Shown: piece after piece, positions 16,611 to 18,561 of the stretch | Position numbering within the stretch: position 1 is the stretch's first letter | How the letters are laid out: each line of letters starts with the position of its first letter | Assembly (NCBI GenBank): GCA_016713865.1 | Contig: JADJOG010000027.1 | Span: 1 to 18,561 of the forward strand | Reading direction: 5' to 3' | DNA: 18,561 nucleotides | Source: Flavobacteriales bacterium | GTDB lineage: Bacteria > Bacteroidota > Bacteroidia > Flavobacteriales_F > PHOS-HE28 | Notes under the pieces: generated by a model | What the model saw: the letters and a program-made list of their open reading frames with translations, nothing else | What the model was told of the DNA's origin: nothing | The model's database searches: none | Program-made: the position numbers and the translations under genes

Positions 16611-18253
16611 GCAAGAAGACCTCACGCAAAACGAACAAGCGACGTCCTGTTGCGAAGCCCGTTGCTAAGCGCGCTGCCTCGCGCAAGGCCGCCGCGAATA
16701 AGACTTCCGCAACGCGCGCAGCCAAGCCGACAGGTACTGCCAAAGGGAAGAAGCGTCCAGTCAAGAAGCAACCCGCCAACCTCCTCAAGGGCATCAGCGA
16801 CATCCGCCGCTTCTTCCACCGCAACGAGGTGCCGCTCTACTTCATCAGCGCCACCAACTTCAACCTGCTCGGCGCCGACGAGTGGATCAAGGGCTTCAAG
16901 TTCATCACCTATATCGATTGCTTCGATGGACTGCACCCCAACCTGATGAGCCCGCGCACCGAGGAGCCGCACGAAGAGTTCCAGAGCATCGAGGACATCA
17001 ACAATTACCTGCTCACGCACAGCGAGGTGCGCGACTACATCGAGAGCAGGAGGATGAGTCCGAAGACAGCAGGCAAGGCGCTCTTCCTCATGTTCGATGA
17101 GAAGACCGAGGCGCTCGCGAAGAAGGCCGGGCTCGAAGTGGTCTTCCCCAAAGCGAAGCTGCGCAGCTGGCTCGACAACAAGGTGAACACCAACCGCGTG
17201 GCGGAAAAAGCCGGTGTGCCCTGCGTGCCGTACGTGCTGCATCCGGTGAAGAACTTCGAGCACCTGATGCAAGTGGCCGCGAAGGGCAAGCTCGGCAACG
17301 ACCTCGTGGTGCAAACGCCCTACGGCGACAGCGGCCACACCACCTTCTTCATCAAGACCCAAGCGGACTACGACAAGTACGCGAAGGAGATCGAAGCGGA
17401 GAAGGAGTGCAAAATCATGAAGCGCATCAACTGCAGGGGCGCGGCCATGGAAGCATGCGTTACGCGGCACGGCACCATCGTGGCGCCGTTGATGACGGAG
17501 CTGGTGGGCTTCAAGGAGCTCACGCCTTACAAAGGCGGCTGGTGCGGCAACGAGATCTTCGCCGACACCTTCACGCCGGAGATCCGCGCGAAGGCGCGCC
17601 GTTACGCGAAGAAGTTCGGTGATCAACTGTTGAAGGAAGGCTACAAGGGCTACTTCGAGCTCGACTACCTCATCGACAAAGACAGCGGCGAGATCTACCT
17701 CGGCGAATTGAACCCGCGCGTCACCGGTGCGAGCTCCATCACCAACCACGCGGTCTTCGCGCTGAGCGATGCGCCGCTGCACCTCTTCCACACGCTGGAA
17801 TGGATGGACGTGCCCTACGAACTCAGCGTGAACGCGCTGAACCGCCGCTGGTCCGACCCGCGCAACATCGACAGCTGGGGCCAGATGGTGATCAAGTACA
17901 CCACCGACGACGTGCAGCGCGTGACCGAAGCGCCACGCAGCGGCATCTGGCGCATGCGAGACGATGGCAGCATCTACTTCTGGCGCATGGACACGCACCG
18001 CCGCTACGTGGAGAAGGACAACGAGGCCTTCTTCCTGCGCATCACGCGTCCCGGCGACTGGTTCTACGAAGGCGCCGACATGGGCATCCTGGTGATGCGC
18101 GGCCGCATGATGACCGACGACTTCCAGCTGACCGAACGCGCGAAGAAATGGCTGGCGGCGATTCGCACGCAGTTCAAGAGTGTGGCGCCAGGTGCATCAA
18201 GCGCGAATGGGCATGAGCACCTGTTGGAGGTAGGTGGGTTTAAGATGATGTGA
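16607..18253 (+). CDS. ATP-grasp ligase with lysine-rich N-terminal tail
   Basis: This 548-residue protein resembles the ATP-grasp superfamily (the biotin carboxylase/carbamoyl-phosphate synthase-like branch). These enzymes activate a carboxylate as an acyl phosphate and join it to an amine or another nucleophile. Residues 1-58 are a Lys/Arg/Ala-rich, histone H1-like tail. A pre-ATP-grasp region (about 60-185) follows. The ATP-binding subdomain begins at WLDNKVNTNRVAEKAGVP (188-205). The flexible glycine loop is VVQTPYGDSGHTTFF (234-248). The metal-binding motifs are FELDYLI (350-356) and YLGELNPRVTGASSITN (364-380). The region after about 400 has no fold I recognise. The start is fixed by the ATGA overlap with the decarboxylase stop. 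An enzyme that ligates the amine made by its neighbour is a reasonable guess from context, but neither substrate is visible in the sequence. No known pathway partner was recognised nearby. Confidence 0.88.
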   Translation: MSKKTSRKTNKRRPVAKPVAKRAASRKAAANKTSATRAAKPTGTAKGKKRPVKKQPANLLKGISDIRRFFHRNEVPLYFISATNFNLLGADEWIKGFKFITYIDCFDGLHPNLMSPRTEEPHEEFQSIEDINNYLLTHSEVRDYIESRRMSPKTAGKALFLMFDEKTEALAKKAGLEVVFPKAKLRSWLDNKVNTNRVAEKAGVPCVPYVLHPVKNFEHLMQVAAKGKLGNDLVVQTPYGDSGHTTFFIKTQADYDKYAKEIEAEKECKIMKRINCRGAAMEACVTRHGTIVAPLMTELVGFKELTPYKGGWCGNEIFADTFTPEIRAKARRYAKKFGDQLLKEGYKGYFELDYLIDKDSGEIYLGELNPRVTGASSITNHAVFALSDAPLHLFHTLEWMDVPYELSVNALNRRWSDPRNIDSWGQMVIKYTTDDVQRVTEAPRSGIWRMRDDGSIYFWRMDTHRRYVEKDNEAFFLRITRPGDWFYEGADMGILVMRGRMMTDDFQLTERAKKWLAAIRTQFKSVAPGASSANGHEHLLEVGGFKMM

Positions 18254-18265
18254 GGAGGAATGAAC

Positions 18266-18289
18266 CGCAACGACGCAGCGACGCAACGG
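18266..18289. repeat. Three tandem 8-base units upstream of the GxxExxY gene
   Basis: CGCAACGA, CGCAGCGA and CGCAACGG lie end to end at 18266-18273, 18274-18281 and 18282-18289. They occupy most of the 49-base gap between the ATP-grasp stop and the next start. The array is short, and its function is unknown. Confidence 0.7.
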
Positions 18290-18302
18290 GAACGCCACGC
18301 GA

Positions 18303-18561
18303 ATGCATGAGAATGAGATAGCTGAAGGTGCTGTTGAGGCCGCATTCAAAGTTCATCGTTGGTTCGGCCCTGGTCTGCTGGAAAGCGCTTACGAAGTCTG
18401 CTTGGTGCACGAGCTTGTGGACATGAGCTTTTCTGTTGAAACTCAAGTGGCACTCCCGGTCGTCTATCGAGGCGTGAAGCTCGATGCGGGCTATCGACTC
18501 GACATTTGGTTGAACCGCAAGGTCATCATCGAAGTGAAAGCCGTTGAAGAATTGCACCCCC
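18303..18561 (+). CDS. GxxExxY-family protein, N-terminal part only (cut by window edge)
   Basis: The reading frame starts at ATG 18303 (MHENEIAEGAVEAAFKVHRW) and stays open to the window end, giving 86 residues. It contains GPGLLESAYE, the motif that names the GxxExxY family. Further on are LDAGYRLDIWL and KVIIEVKAVEEL, which resemble the D-x-n-ExK core of PD-(D/E)XK-type folds. The family is common in Bacteroidota and of unknown function; a nuclease-like activity is only suggested by these residues. An in-frame stop at 18261-18263 limits any earlier start. The gene is on the same strand as the ATP-grasp gene but is separated from it by a short tandem repeat and probably belongs to a different unit. 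The C-terminal part lies outside the window. Confidence 0.9.
   Translation, partial: MHENEIAEGAVEAAFKVHRWFGPGLLESAYEVCLVHELVDMSFSVETQVALPVVYRGVKLDAGYRLDIWLNRKVIIEVKAVEELHP

Noticed and set aside
16622..17998. A 458-codon minus-strand open frame opposite the ATP-grasp gene
   Set aside because: It is His/Val/Leu/Arg-rich with no recognisable motif and mirrors a well-supported gene; GC-rich codon use produces such antisense frames.
1..18561. tRNA, rRNA, CRISPR arrays, insertion sequences or phage genes
   Set aside because: None was seen; all gaps between genes are short and none shows the expected folds, direct-repeat spacing or transposase motifs.

Overview
The window looks like a chromosomal segment of a GC-rich member of the Bacteroidota, probably related to Flavobacteriales. 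The main evidence is a set of large secreted proteins with PKD, CUB and nidogen-like modules that end in the 'gliding motility-associated' (type IX secretion, type B) C-terminal domain. Weak Shine-Dalgarno signals and the style of the lepA and gpsA products agree with this. No tRNA, rRNA, insertion sequence, integrase or CRISPR array was seen, and no gene-free stretch exceeds about 210 bases.

Region 1 (1-6876, all minus strand) is a surface-protein and regulation block. In transcription order it holds a 979-residue nidogen-like/PKD protein with a complete type B sorting domain, an ECF sigma factor, and a membrane protein in the anti-sigma position. That membrane protein carries a degenerate sorting-like domain on its periplasmic side. 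Last comes a CUB/PKD/P-domain-like secreted protein that carries a frameshift and runs off the left edge. The sigma gene overlaps the membrane-protein gene by 11 bases. The arrangement suggests local control of cell-surface cargo, but this is inference.

Region 2 (7087-11619) is mostly housekeeping. lepA (elongation factor 4, plus strand) and gpsA (glycerol-3-phosphate dehydrogenase, minus strand) converge with no spacer, and one TGATCA palindrome supplies both stop codons. Upstream of gpsA is a secreted M28 zinc peptidase with a PDZ domain. An inverted repeat fills almost all of the gap between the peptidase and gpsA.

Region 3 (11706-18253, plus strand) is a close-packed run: a small DUF1232-like membrane protein, a lipoprotein with HEAT repeats and a cyclophilin domain (frameshifted near 12,510), a 920-residue PLP-dependent Orn/Lys/Arg-type decarboxylase, and an ATP-grasp ligase. 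The last two overlap as ATGA and both carry lysine-rich low-complexity tails at the ends that meet. They form the best candidate for an uncharacterised pathway, in which decarboxylation of a basic amino acid yields an amine that the ATP-grasp enzyme might ligate to a carboxylate.

Region 4 (18254-18561) has a short 8-base tandem repeat followed by the start of a GxxExxY-family protein cut by the right edge. Two reading-frame breaks in 18.5 kb may be true mutations or assembly indels; the sequence alone cannot decide.
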